A stretch of 64,000 nt of DNA, taken from G963675935 sp963675935 (GTDB lineage Bacteria; Planctomycetota; Planctomycetia; Pirellulales; Thermoguttaceae). Location: positions 186,001 to 250,000 of the forward strand of contig CAXXPV010000008.1 in the NCBI GenBank assembly GCA_963675935.2, given 5' to 3'. The notes beneath the pieces are model-generated. The model searched no databases, had not been told where the DNA came from, and saw nothing but the letters and a program-made list of their open reading frames with translations. Made by a program: the position numbers and the translations under genes. Numbering within the stretch: position 1 is the first letter of the stretch; every line of letters starts with the position of its first letter. Positions 1-7,670 of this stretch are shown here, piece after piece.

Positions 1-606
1 ATCTCGCTGAAGACGCCGGAATATGCCAACGAGGTTTGGGCCTACGTGCCCGAGTCGGCTGCGGCCGGCACGCCGCAAGGCGTCGTGGTGTGGCTGCACC
101 GGCAGGGCGGATTCGATTGGAAAGCGCTGTTGGCCCGATGGAAGCCGCTCTGCGACCGGCACGACCTGATTCTCGTCGCGCCGAAGTCGAGCGATTCGGC
201 CCATTGGCAACCGACCGACGTTGCGCTGGTCGATCGGCTGTTGGCCGAGGTCGGCTCGAAGTATCGCGTGGATGCCGCGCGCGTGGCGATTCACGGTCAC
301 GAGGGCGGCGGAATGTTGGCGCTGCTCGCGGCATTTCACAATCGCGACCGCATCCGCGCCGTGGCGACGGTCGAAGCGGCGCCGATGGCCGCGCCGCCGG
401 AGAACGATCCAGCCCACCGGCTGGCCGTCTATCTGGCGTCGGCCGAGAAGTCGCCGTCAGCCAAGACGGTCGAGCGCTCGGCCGCGAAGATGCGCGAGAT
501 GAAAATTCCGGTGGTGGTCAAGCGGTTGGGCGCCGCGCCGCGTTATCTCAACGCCGAGGAGCTGGCCGAATTGGCTCGTTGGATCGACACGCTGGACCGG
601 ATATGA
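1..606 (+). CDS. Alpha/beta-hydrolase-like C-terminal domain (5' end outside window)
   Basis: The reading frame is open from base 1, so this is the last 201 residues of a longer protein. The segment VVVWLHRQGG followed by LILVAPKSSD and then VAIHGHEGGGMLAL is the strand-turn-helix pattern of an esterase or PHB-depolymerase-type alpha/beta hydrolase. At the nucleophile elbow, where G-x-S-x-G is expected, the sequence reads G-H-E-G-G, so the catalytic serine is replaced by glutamate. The domain may therefore be non-catalytic. In planctomycetes such domains often sit behind a protease or PDZ part, but that portion is not visible. The stop overlaps the next start by ATGA (603-606), suggesting translational coupling. 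Confidence 0.6.
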   Translation: MSLKTPEYANEVWAYVPESAAAGTPQGVVVWLHRQGGFDWKALLARWKPLCDRHDLILVAPKSSDSAHWQPTDVALVDRLLAEVGSKYRVDAARVAIHGHEGGGMLALLAAFHNRDRIRAVATVEAAPMAAPPENDPAHRLAVYLASAEKSPSAKTVERSAAKMREMKIPVVVKRLGAAPRYLNAEELAELARWIDTLDRI

Positions 607-998
607 TGGCCATTCAACGTCGAATTTTGGCCGTCTCCACGGTGCTTTCATTTCTCGGCGCGGCGGTCACGTGGCTTTGGCTGCCGGACTCCGGGGCGTC
701 GTTGGCGTTTTTCCTTCGGCTTGGGGCGGTGGCGGCGGCGGCCTGGCTTGCCTTCGACGATGTGCAACGGCTTCCCGGCTGGCTGTTGGTGCTGTTGCCG
801 GTAGTTCTGATCGTGGTGGTGCGTTGGCCCCGCTTTCTATTCTTGTTGATTCCGGCGTTGGTCGGTTGGGCGATCTTGCGACGAGTATTGTCGCCCGTAA
901 CCGTTCACGGGCCGGGAAAACATCGTCATTCTGAGCGCAGCGAAGAATCTCGTCTGGGCCGCGATCCCACGAGAGATTCTTCGCTGCACTCAGAATGA
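603..998 (+). CDS. Small membrane protein, C-terminus rewritten by a MITE
   Basis: A 131-residue frame starts at ATG 603, inside the stop region of the upstream gene. It has three to four hydrophobic segments (about residues 5-22, 28-45, 55-75 and 77-95), so it is a small inner-membrane protein of unknown function. From codon 99 onwards the frame reads through a 124-bp inverted-repeat element (897-1020) and picks up the sequence HSERSEESR, typical of this repeat. If one copy of the 8-bp flanking duplication and the element are removed, the frame ends RRVLSPR followed by TAA at the 1021-1032 side. The original protein was therefore about 99 residues and the present tail is acquired. Confidence 0.55.
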   Translation: MMAIQRRILAVSTVLSFLGAAVTWLWLPDSGASLAFFLRLGAVAAAAWLAFDDVQRLPGWLLVLLPVVLIVVVRWPRFLFLLIPALVGWAILRRVLSPVTVHGPGKHRHSERSEESRLGRDPTRDSSLHSE

Positions 999-1020
999 CG
1001 GGTGCCCCGTGAACGGTTAC
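897..1020. mobile_element. 124-bp MITE with SERSEESR hairpin core
   Basis: Perfect 14-bp terminal inverted repeats GTAACCGTTCACGG (897-910) and its complement (1007-1020) enclose a hairpin built on GTCATTCTGAGCGCAGCG. An 8-bp direct repeat TGTCGCCC flanks the element on both sides (889-896 and 1021-1028), which is a clear target-site duplication. It has no coding capacity of its own, so it must have been moved by a transposase elsewhere. Confidence 0.85.
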
Positions 1021-1350
1021 TGTCGCCCAGATAAACTTCCAAGCCGCCTTATTTGCCATGCGGAAGAACATGGCGGCGTCCGGGTGGACAGTCCCATTTT
1101 CACGGTGATAAATCATTTTTTAATCGCAAGGTTTCTCGCTCCGTGAAAATTTGGGCAGTCCCCCGTGAACGGTTGTGATTCGCGCTCGTCGCCCGCAGAT
1201 TCGGCAAGACTGTGCATCTCGGCACAGTCGGGCAGACGTGAAGATACCAAGAGGATGTAAAGATCGACCACTACGACACCGACTGATAGGAGATAGGGGA
1301 GATAATCTGCGCTCACTTGGGCGTTTTCCCGATCCATGTTGGTGTTGGCC
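1021..1350. other. Intergenic stretch with a small inverted repeat
   Basis: No convincing gene here. An imperfect inverted repeat lies at 1093-1105 (CCCATTTTCACGG) and 1141-1155, enclosing an AT-rich loop. It is followed at about 1163-1174 by another copy of the CCGTGAACGGTT end sequence that terminates the MITE at 897-1020. The short minus-strand frames here show no family signal. Confidence 0.4.
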
Positions 1351-1962
1351 ATGCGGCGACTTGTCCACATTCCGATCATTCACACCTCCGCCGATCTTGG
1401 CTCGCTATCCGCGTTGGTGCAGGAACACTATGCCAGGGTTTGCGGCAAGTCGAGTTGGAATCAACGCGAGGACATGGTCAAAGCGTTGTGGGCCGACATC
1501 CAGGCAAACCTGGAAGCATTGCGACTCAATGCTCGGAAAACGCGGATTTATCAGGATGGGCTGCCCATTTGCGGATTCGAGGAGAAAATCGTCCGTGAAC
1601 TTGCCATGGCAGGCAGCGGCAACCACCAGTTGATTCTCAAATTGCTGAATCAAGGCGCTATTCTCATGGGCACGGAGGATTCTCAACTACTCATTGAAGA
1701 GTACGAACTGCAAAAGCAGCGTCTTGCGCAAGAGACGGGCAAGAGCGCAACGCCCGAGGAACAAGAAAAACACTTGGATCGCGTACTCAAGGCCCGCGAT
1801 GCGTTCATCGCGGAGCGGATCGCCGCCACGCTTCAAGAGGGCGAGGTTGGCCTGCTGTTCTTGGGCGCTTTGCATCGACTCGATGCACTAAAGGCCACCG
1901 ATATTCGCGTGGAGACTCTCGGAGTGGGGCTCCACAAAGCTGTACGGCGGCCACGGCCCTAG
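1351..1962 (+). CDS. Conserved protein of unknown function next to gvp genes
   Basis: The protein has 203 residues. The best start is ATG 1351 (MRRLVHIPIIHTSADLG); an in-frame ATG lies 15 bases upstream. The patterns HIPIIHT.AD.GSL, IYQDGLPICG, GNHQLILKLLNQGA and LMGTEDSQLLIEEYEL resemble a family I know only as uncharacterised in planctomycetes, sulfate reducers and archaea. The end, LLFLGALHRLDAL...DIRVETLG, also fits that family. It has no signal peptide or membrane segment. It converges on the gvpF/L gene at 1888-2646 and their 3' ends overlap by 75 bases, so both stop codons lie inside the other gene. A role in gas vesicles is only suggested by position. Confidence 0.6.
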   Translation: MRRLVHIPIIHTSADLGSLSALVQEHYARVCGKSSWNQREDMVKALWADIQANLEALRLNARKTRIYQDGLPICGFEEKIVRELAMAGSGNHQLILKLLNQGAILMGTEDSQLLIEEYELQKQRLAQETGKSATPEEQEKHLDRVLKARDAFIAERIAATLQEGEVGLLFLGALHRLDALKATDIRVETLGVGLHKAVRRPRP

Positions 1963-2646
1963 AACAACGCATCGTTCTTCTTGACACGGCCCGCGAGCGT
2001 TTTTTACGCAGTCTTGAAAGGCCGTCACGCGGTCTCGCTCGATAAGGAACGCCAACCGGATGGGATGCGACGGGGTGGGCGCCAGCTTCCGCCACTGCCG
2101 ATAGTAGCCGTGCAGCATTTCCACGAATTGCCCCACAATCAAACGGGTTTGCTCCGTGTCGTCGTCCGCGAGTCGATAGATGGATCGGCGTTCTTCCAGA
2201 TAGGCCAACGGCGATTGAGAAGAAAGGTGGAAGGGGGAAGGCGGAGGAGGGAACGGAGAGCCTGCCGCCTTGTCGGTTGAGACCGGTTCATTGTCTCCTT
2301 TGCGCCTTCCGCCTTCTGGTGCAATCTGTAGCCCCATTTCGCAAGTCGAATCAAGGTAGCCGAGACGGTCGAGCAATTCGGGATGACGATCCTCCAACAA
2401 GGAATGGATTTCGGATTCGTTGTGCAACGCAAGCCCAAAACGCACTGGCAACACGCAAATTCGGCGATGAATGGCATCGAGGACGGTGGCATGAAGCATC
2501 GGCGGGATGGCCTGATTCGGTGCGTCGATAAAGGCGCAGGCCAACTCTCCCGAAATACTCCAACGCAGATTGACGGAACCAGCGGCCTGATTGGCCACGT
2601 TCGACACGTCTTGACGGCGACTGATGCCCAGCGGAAACAGCGGCAT
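1888..2646 (-). CDS. Gas vesicle protein GvpF/GvpL family (first copy)
   Basis: The protein has 252 residues. Start ATG 2646 is chosen because GGAG lies about 6 bases upstream on the minus strand. The middle block ICVLPVRFGLALHNESEI and ...LLDRLGYLDSTCEMGLQI matches the GvpF/L core (vlP.RFG and the E-x-V/M-x-L/V-x strand), and the end VVLGPWPPYSFVE is the typical closing GPWPPY.F motif. A 40-residue proline/lysine-rich insert separates the two halves. GvpF/L proteins are minor shell or assembly factors. A 1700-bp IS has inserted just upstream of the ribosome binding site. It probably cuts this gene off from the promoter of the minus arm, unless the IS supplies one. Confidence 0.8.
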   Translation of the reverse strand: MPLFPLGISRRQDVSNVANQAAGSVNLRWSISGELACAFIDAPNQAIPPMLHATVLDAIHRRICVLPVRFGLALHNESEIHSLLEDRHPELLDRLGYLDSTCEMGLQIAPEGGRRKGDNEPVSTDKAAGSPFPPPPSPFHLSSQSPLAYLEERRSIYRLADDDTEQTRLIVGQFVEMLHGYYRQWRKLAPTPSHPIRLAFLIERDRVTAFQDCVKNARGPCQEERCVVLGPWPPYSFVEPHSESLHANIGGL

Positions 2647-2687
2647 GGGAATCTCCGTAATGTAGCAGGCACACTCTGTGTGGGCCG

Positions 2688-4094
2688 CTAAAAACTTGGT
2701 GTAAGGAATGTTTTGTTGTTCGGACAGTTTATGTTCCCTTGAAAGGCGATGGCCTGCTGAACAGGGATCGTTAAGCCGAGGTTTTCTCGGATCCACTTCC
2801 CCACCGCGGCAACCGGCACGGTGGCAAATGCTTGTTGTAGGGTGTCCGAGGTTTTGTGCGTAACCGCAGCTCCAATGTTCAGCAGTGATCCGGTCATGCC
2901 TCCCTTACTGTGCGTTCCTTGAATACGCTTGTATTTGCCCAAGAGCGACTCCAAAACCTCACTGCTGCCCAACAGATGCCGCCCTTTTTTGACCCATCGA
3001 GATTGTTCCTTGACAAACTGCACAATCCCCGCTTGCAGGCGAAGACCGCTCGGCGTGCGCGCCAGGAGAAGCAAGCGACTTTTCAATTCCTTGGCCGCAT
3101 GACAATGATACCCTTTTTTGCGGATGTAACGGACTGCCTGTTCCGCGACGGCCAGCAGTTCGGTCCAGGCAGCCAACGCCGAACGGTACTCGCTAAGCCA
3201 CCCCAGTTTCTGCCGCAGCTTCTTGCGATCGACCGTCTGCCCGGGAAGGTCTCGCGGGGCGTCCAGGTAGGCCAACGCCCGGCTTCCCCAGTTGACCAAC
3301 GTGTCCAGATTCATATAGCGTGCCTTGGTTCGCAAACTGGGCGGAACCAGAAACGCCAATTCCGTCAAGGTGGTTTGTAGCTTCGTGCGGTTGGTGTGGG
3401 TGACGAAGGATTGCCACGCTGCATCGTTGTGCAACTCTCGTTTGAGCAGAATCGCCACCTTGTGCTTGATGTCAAAGACATGCGGCACCCGCCGCGCCAC
3501 GGGCGAGTGCGCTCGGAACAGAGCCATGCCGCTTTTTAGTTCCGCGCCTTCGTCGCTGAGGACCGCCGCAGGCACGACGCCCATCTCCTTCCTCGTCGCT
3601 TCCAGTTGTTCTGCCACCGCGGTGGCTGTAGACTGCCGCATGGGAACCAGTCTCAGCAGCGACAAATCCTCGTGTTCCAAGGGCGCCTTTTTCCGCCGCC
3701 ACGCCGAAAGCCGTACGCCGACGATCACCAAGCACTTGTGCGGCCCAAGCTGCACCGTGTGGTCCATAATCCATACCCAATCCGGGGCGGCTTTTTTCTT
3801 CCGCAGCAGTTCGAAAAGTCCCAACCGCATCAGCCACAGACGGCCCGCATTGGCGCAGGGCACCCGCACCACGCCGGTCAGGTATTTTCCCACCAATTGC
3901 AGCACGCCCGCCGCGGCGCGCTGACTGGTGGCCGCCTTCAACACCAAGTCCGCAAACAGCGAGATCATGCCCGTGCCGAATTGGTGCCCGGGCAGCGGCG
4001 TTACCTCCAGAGCCGCCGTGGCGGAGTTCGCGGAAGCCGGACAAGGCTCAGGCTCTTTTTTGTTTTCGGTCTTCATGCGAGATGGGGCTGCCAC
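2688..4094 (-). CDS. DDE transposase, ORFB of the 1700-bp IS (copy 1)
   Basis: This is a 468-residue transposase. Candidate catalytic acids are D in WIMDHTVQLGPHK, D in VLSDEGAELKSG and E in SSEVLESLLGKYK, giving a D-D-E layout with a long spacer before the glutamate. The stop codon TAG is part of the terminal inverted repeat. The frame overlaps ORFA by 47 bases and is +1 relative to it. The overlap contains a run of six A, so ORFA and ORFB may be joined by slippage, or ORFB may start independently at MKTENKK. Only a handful of differences from copy 2 are visible (for example N/S near residue 23, I/V in RY[IV]RKK), so the duplication is recent. Confidence 0.85.
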   Translation of the reverse strand: MAAPSRMKTENKKEPEPCPASANSATAALEVTPLPGHQFGTGMISLFADLVLKAATSQRAAAGVLQLVGKYLTGVVRVPCANAGRLWLMRLGLFELLRKKKAAPDWVWIMDHTVQLGPHKCLVIVGVRLSAWRRKKAPLEHEDLSLLRLVPMRQSTATAVAEQLEATRKEMGVVPAAVLSDEGAELKSGMALFRAHSPVARRVPHVFDIKHKVAILLKRELHNDAAWQSFVTHTNRTKLQTTLTELAFLVPPSLRTKARYMNLDTLVNWGSRALAYLDAPRDLPGQTVDRKKLRQKLGWLSEYRSALAAWTELLAVAEQAVRYIRKKGYHCHAAKELKSRLLLLARTPSGLRLQAGIVQFVKEQSRWVKKGRHLLGSSEVLESLLGKYKRIQGTHSKGGMTGSLLNIGAAVTHKTSDTLQQAFATVPVAAVGKWIRENLGLTIPVQQAIAFQGNINCPNNKTFLTPSF

Positions 4095-4305
4095 ACTGTT
4101 TCTGGGCTTTCTCTTTCCACTTGTGCCGACTGGCTTTCAGTTCGGCAACGCGTTTTTCCAATTGCCGAATGCGCTGTTTGCGTTTCAAGGCCTTGGTCTT
4201 CCACTGATCGCGGCTCTTCTCGAAGAACGCCAGCAACTTGTGGGGCGGGCTTGAATAACCAATGTCTTCCAAGACGGCTTTCATGAACAACTCCTTGGTA
4301 CTCAC
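4048..4305 (-). CDS. ORFA of the 1700-bp IS (copy 1), coiled-coil
   Basis: This is an 85-residue frame, MSTKELFMKAVLEDIG..., followed by a lysine/arginine-rich helix (KSRDQWKTKALKRKQRIRQ...LEKRVAELKASRHKWKEKA). Such helices sit at the N-terminus of full transposases in related elements. It lies directly upstream of, and overlaps, ORFB in another frame. It is identical in predicted sequence to the frame at 14272-14529. It is likely the N-terminal part of a split or frameshifted transposase rather than a separate regulator. Confidence 0.6.
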   Translation of the reverse strand: MSTKELFMKAVLEDIGYSSPPHKLLAFFEKSRDQWKTKALKRKQRIRQLEKRVAELKASRHKWKEKAQKQCGSPISHEDRKQKRA

Positions 4306-4382
4306 AAAAACCGTAGTGGAACAAAATACGTCCTAATGACCAAGACCAGTTTTTGGCTCATTCCTCCCTGTTTTTAGCGGCC

Positions 4383-4462
4383 CACACTCTGTGTGCCGTT
4401 TGCGGTGTTTTTCGTGTCGTCGCACGACAATAAGACGGCACACGGAGTGTGCCTACAACAAT
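4383..4462. repeat. Right part of a small palindromic repeat split by the IS (left part 2662-2682)
   Basis: When joined across the IS, 2662-2682 plus 4396 onwards reads GTAGCAGGCACACTCTGTGTG, then CCGTTTGCGG, and ends GACGGCACACGGAGTGTGCCTAC. That is a hairpin whose arms are complementary. The same arm sequences occur at 8507-8638 and at 14171-14194 with 15895-16012. The IS sits in the middle of the left arm palindrome. Confidence 0.75.
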
Positions 4463-5328
4463 TCCAACGTGGGACAGAAATGGTATGGAGGCCAAGGGCC
4501 GCTTACCTCCAACACAAGGCCCTTGCTCTGGACATCCTGATAAACCCTCTGGACAGTCTCCAGCCAACTGGCTTGCGATGAAGATGACAGCAAGTAAGCC
4601 GCATTGAAGACCATTTCCTCCGTGCGGCCGGTCAAGTCGCTCGGCAAATTGCGAATGCGGCAACAGTGCTCGGCGTTGCTTGCCAAACTTTGTTCCACGC
4701 TTTGAATTGTCTGATAAACGCTGGCACGCTGTTCTCGGCGACTATCCAGTTGGGCCTTTTTCTGGGTCAAGTAAGCCGTGCCCGACGTTGCGGAAGGGGA
4801 CGGGGCCATGTTTTCGGCTTGTCGCGGATTCGTGGCAGGTGTATTCTCGCGATGATCTGGATTTGTTCTTGCGAGAAAGTGCGGCGGCGGTGGGCCAAGG
4901 TGTCCCGGTATCGGTTCCGGTTGATGCTTATCCAGGTAGAGCTTGACTCCCCACTCCTGCCGATTGCCAAGTCGTTCCAGAAACTTTGCGACCGTTGATC
5001 GGCATCGCACCAACATGGCCTGCAAGGAGTCTCGTGACTGAAACACCGTGCCCAGTCGCAGAGGCAACACCGCTGAACTGGTTGCCGCTTGACAGATAAT
5101 CTCGTTGTGCCGGGCCGCGACTTTGCCCAACCACTGAATATCCTCGGCCGTCGCGCCTTGCAATCGCTCCGGGTCGAATTGGTCCAATCCGACGCGACTA
5201 ACCACGGCGGCAATCGGGCCCTCGCGGATCAGTTCCACATTGAAGTGCGGATCGACTCCAGGGCCGATCTCTCGCACACGGCATTCAGGCTGCGCGAAGG
5301 CATACTGGCAATAGCACAAATCACTCAT
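4453..5328 (-). CDS. Gas vesicle protein GvpF/GvpL family (second copy)
   Basis: The protein has 291 residues. The N-terminus MSDLCYCQYAF, the segment GPIAAVVSRVGLDQF and AVLPLRLGTVFQSRDSLQAML, plus EWGVKLYLD and the C-terminal GPWPPYHFCPTLELL, are all standard GvpF/L features. A roughly 70-residue linker rich in P, S and N follows the first domain. ATG 5328 is preferred because it overlaps the stop of the Cdc48-like gene by 8 bases, so translation is probably coupled to it. The 3' end touches the small repeat at 4383-4462. Confidence 0.85.
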   Translation of the reverse strand: MSDLCYCQYAFAQPECRVREIGPGVDPHFNVELIREGPIAAVVSRVGLDQFDPERLQGATAEDIQWLGKVAARHNEIICQAATSSAVLPLRLGTVFQSRDSLQAMLVRCRSTVAKFLERLGNRQEWGVKLYLDKHQPEPIPGHLGPPPPHFLARTNPDHRENTPATNPRQAENMAPSPSATSGTAYLTQKKAQLDSRREQRASVYQTIQSVEQSLASNAEHCCRIRNLPSDLTGRTEEMVFNAAYLLSSSSQASWLETVQRVYQDVQSKGLVLEVSGPWPPYHFCPTLELL

Positions 5329-7492
5329 GTTCAATCAACGCCTTTCGCGGCGAAAGCTCCTTGATGGCCGTTTGCAGATGTTTTCTTTGGACCACGATGC
5401 CCGCGGCGTCGGGTTGTTCGGGCGAACCTTCGATCCGTTCGGCCAGCACGGTCATCATCGCCCCGTGACACGCCCCTTCGATTTCCGCGCCGCTGAATCC
5501 CTCGGTCTGTTCGGCCAGCCAGCGGGCCGTCACGTCAGACGCCAAGGGACGATCTCGCAAATGGACCTGAAAGATTTTTTCGCGGGCCGCTTGTTCCGGC
5601 AGCGGCAACTCGATCTGAAGATCGAATCGTCCGGGCCGCAACAGCGCCGGATCGAGCAGATCGCGCCGATTGGTCGCCGCCAACACCAGAACGCCCTTGA
5701 GTTCCTCGATGCCGTCGAGTTCCGTCAACAGTTGGCTAAGCACACGACCGCCGACGCCGGCGTCTTGGTGGCCGCCGCTGGATCGGGTCGAGGCCATGGC
5801 GTCGATTTCGTCGAAGAACACGATGCAAGGGGCGGCTTGCCTCGCTTTATGGAAAACTTCGCGGACGCCGCGCTCCGACTCGCCGACGTACATCGACATC
5901 AGTTCCGGTCCCTTGACCGAGATGAAGTTCACCTCCGTTTCGGCCGCCAGGGCCTTGGCGATCAGCGTCTTGCCGCATCCCGGCGGCCCGGATAGCAGCA
6001 GGCCCTTGGGCGGACTGAGATGGAACGATCGGAACAGATCGGCGTATTTCATCGGCCACTCGACCGCCTCACGCAGCCGCTGTTTGACATCCTCTAGCCC
6101 GCCGACATCGTCCCAGCCGACATCGGGCACTTCGACGAAGACCTCGCGGATGGCCGACGGCTCGACTTCCCGCAAGGCTTCCTGGAAATCCTCCATCGTG
6201 ACTTCCAGTTGAGCGAGCAGTTCGTAGGGGATGTGGCGTTGCGAAAAATCAACCTGCGGCAGCAGCCGGCGCAACGCGATCATGCCGGCCTCGCGGCAAA
6301 GGGCTTCCAAGTCCGCGCCGACGAAGCCGTGGGTGATGGCCGCGAGCCGGGCAAGTTGGACGTTGTCGGCCAGCGGCATCCCGCGGCTGTGAATCACCAA
6401 AATCTCCTCGCGGCCGTGTTGGTCGGGAATCGGAATGGAGATTTCGCGATCGAATCGGCCGGGCCGGCGCAAGGCCGGATCCAACATGTTCGGCAGATTG
6501 GTGGCCGCCAGCACGACTACGTGCTGACGTTGCGAAAGCCCGTCCATCAGACCGAGAAGTTGCGCCACCACTCGTTTTTCCACGTCGCCGACCGCTCGAT
6601 CGCGGTGCGGGGCAATCGCGTCGATCTCATCCAAGAAGATGATGCTCGGCGCTTTCTTCGTCGCCTCATCGAAAATCTTCCGCAGATGGGCTTCGCTTTC
6701 GCCGTAAAACTTATGGATGACTTCCGGCCCGTTGATGGCGAAGAAATTGGCCTCGGTTTCATGGGCCACGGCCCTGGCAATCAAAGTCTTGCCACAACCC
6801 GGAGGTCCTAATAGCAAAACGCCCTTGGGCGCCTCAATGCCCAAGCGGTCGAAGAGTTCCGGATAGCGGAGGGGCAACTCGACGATCTCCCGCACGCGGT
6901 CGAGCTGCCGTCGCAAACCGCCGATGTCTTCGTAGGAGACCGCCGGCGCTGCCGTCGCCGTCGCCGCCGCATCGCCCTTGCGGGCTCCGCCGATTTTCAA
7001 CAGCGTGTCGGACGCGATCACCACGGGCCCCTGCGGCTTCGTGCTTTTGACCATGAAGTCGGCATAGCGGTTGCCGAACAGTGTGGCCCGCACTCGGTCG
7101 CCTGCAACGATCGGCAGACCGTCCAGCAGGGTTCCGATGTACTCCAAGTCCCGATTGGAGGGCACGTAGCCAAGCGGCTCAAGGACAACTTCCGCGGCCG
7201 GCGCGGCGGCAATGGGGCGAACGACGAGGGATTCTCCGATTGCCGCCCCGGCGTTTTCACGAATGATTCCGTCGATATGAATGCGGTCCTTGCCGCGTTG
7301 TTCTTTATAGGCGGGAAGCAATTTGCAGATCGTGGTTTTGTGCCCCACCACTTCCGCAAAATCGCCGATGTCGGCGCCGAGTTTGCTCATGTCGGCTGGG
7401 TCGATGCGGGCCAGGCCGCGGCCCACGTCCTTTCCCGTTGACTCGCTGACTTTCAGGGTGAGTTCCCGTGTGGCTGTGGACGAATCCGACAT
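5321..7492 (-). CDS. Cdc48/VCP-type double AAA+ ATPase within the gvp locus
   Basis: The protein has 723 residues, full length for the family. Residues 5-165 form the Cdc48 N-domain (double-psi barrel start LTLKVSESTGKDVGRGLARID). D1 has Walker A GPPGCGKTL at about 229 and Walker B IIFLDEID. D2 has Walker A GPPGCGKTL near 500, Walker B IVFFDEID and the RPGRFD arginine-finger region in both domains. Such ATPases unfold or remodel proteins using ATP. It is translationally coupled to gvpF/L downstream and lies in the same direction as the Hsp20-like gene upstream, which suggests a job in gas vesicle assembly or turnover. This is inference from context only. Confidence 0.9.
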   Translation of the reverse strand: MSDSSTATRELTLKVSESTGKDVGRGLARIDPADMSKLGADIGDFAEVVGHKTTICKLLPAYKEQRGKDRIHIDGIIRENAGAAIGESLVVRPIAAAPAAEVVLEPLGYVPSNRDLEYIGTLLDGLPIVAGDRVRATLFGNRYADFMVKSTKPQGPVVIASDTLLKIGGARKGDAAATATAAPAVSYEDIGGLRRQLDRVREIVELPLRYPELFDRLGIEAPKGVLLLGPPGCGKTLIARAVAHETEANFFAINGPEVIHKFYGESEAHLRKIFDEATKKAPSIIFLDEIDAIAPHRDRAVGDVEKRVVAQLLGLMDGLSQRQHVVVLAATNLPNMLDPALRRPGRFDREISIPIPDQHGREEILVIHSRGMPLADNVQLARLAAITHGFVGADLEALCREAGMIALRRLLPQVDFSQRHIPYELLAQLEVTMEDFQEALREVEPSAIREVFVEVPDVGWDDVGGLEDVKQRLREAVEWPMKYADLFRSFHLSPPKGLLLSGPPGCGKTLIAKALAAETEVNFISVKGPELMSMYVGESERGVREVFHKARQAAPCIVFFDEIDAMASTRSSGGHQDAGVGGRVLSQLLTELDGIEELKGVLVLAATNRRDLLDPALLRPGRFDLQIELPLPEQAAREKIFQVHLRDRPLASDVTARWLAEQTEGFSGAEIEGACHGAMMTVLAERIEGSPEQPDAAGIVVQRKHLQTAIKELSPRKALIEHE

Positions 7493-7517
7493 GGTGCTTG
7501 CGTCTCCAGATTATTGG

Positions 7518-7601
7518 TAAAGCCGCGACTCGTGGTCGCGGGCGGTTTGCGTGGGGGGACAACTCCGAGTAGCTCGACCGCGACCACTGGTCGCGGCTTT
7601 A
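7518..7601. repeat. Hairpin repeat, TAAAGCCGCGAC family
   Basis: The arms TAAAGCCGCGACTCGTGGTC(GCGG) at 7518-7541 and the complementary 7578-7601 are nearly perfect. The hairpin lies between the hsp20-like and cdc48-like genes. A single arm of the same family is at 29584-29607. It may act as an intercistronic terminator or attenuator, but its copy elsewhere suggests a dispersed repeat. Confidence 0.75.
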
Positions 7602-7670
7602 TAAACTTAAATGACAACCCAAGCCAGGTGGCCGCGATGGCGCCATCCAGCTTGGAAATACCACCATGTT

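Larger units (their letters stand above)
2683..4382 (-). mobile_element. 1700-bp DDE insertion sequence, copy 1
   Basis: The ends are GGCCGCTAAAAAC (2683-2695) and the complement GTTTTTAGCGGCC (4370-4382). The direct repeat CACACTCTGTGTG flanks both ends (2670-2682 and 4383-4395). Because that sequence is itself palindromic, the true duplication may be shorter than 13 bp. The element contains two frames, a short coiled-coil ORFA and a 468-residue transposase ORFB. A second copy of exactly the same length lies in opposite orientation at 14195-15894. I cannot place it confidently in a named IS family. Confidence 0.9.

Noticed and set aside
1113..1383. Two minus-strand frames of 87-88 residues upstream of the gene at 1351
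   Set aside because: No ribosome site, no family likeness, and they run through the inverted repeat at 1093-1155.
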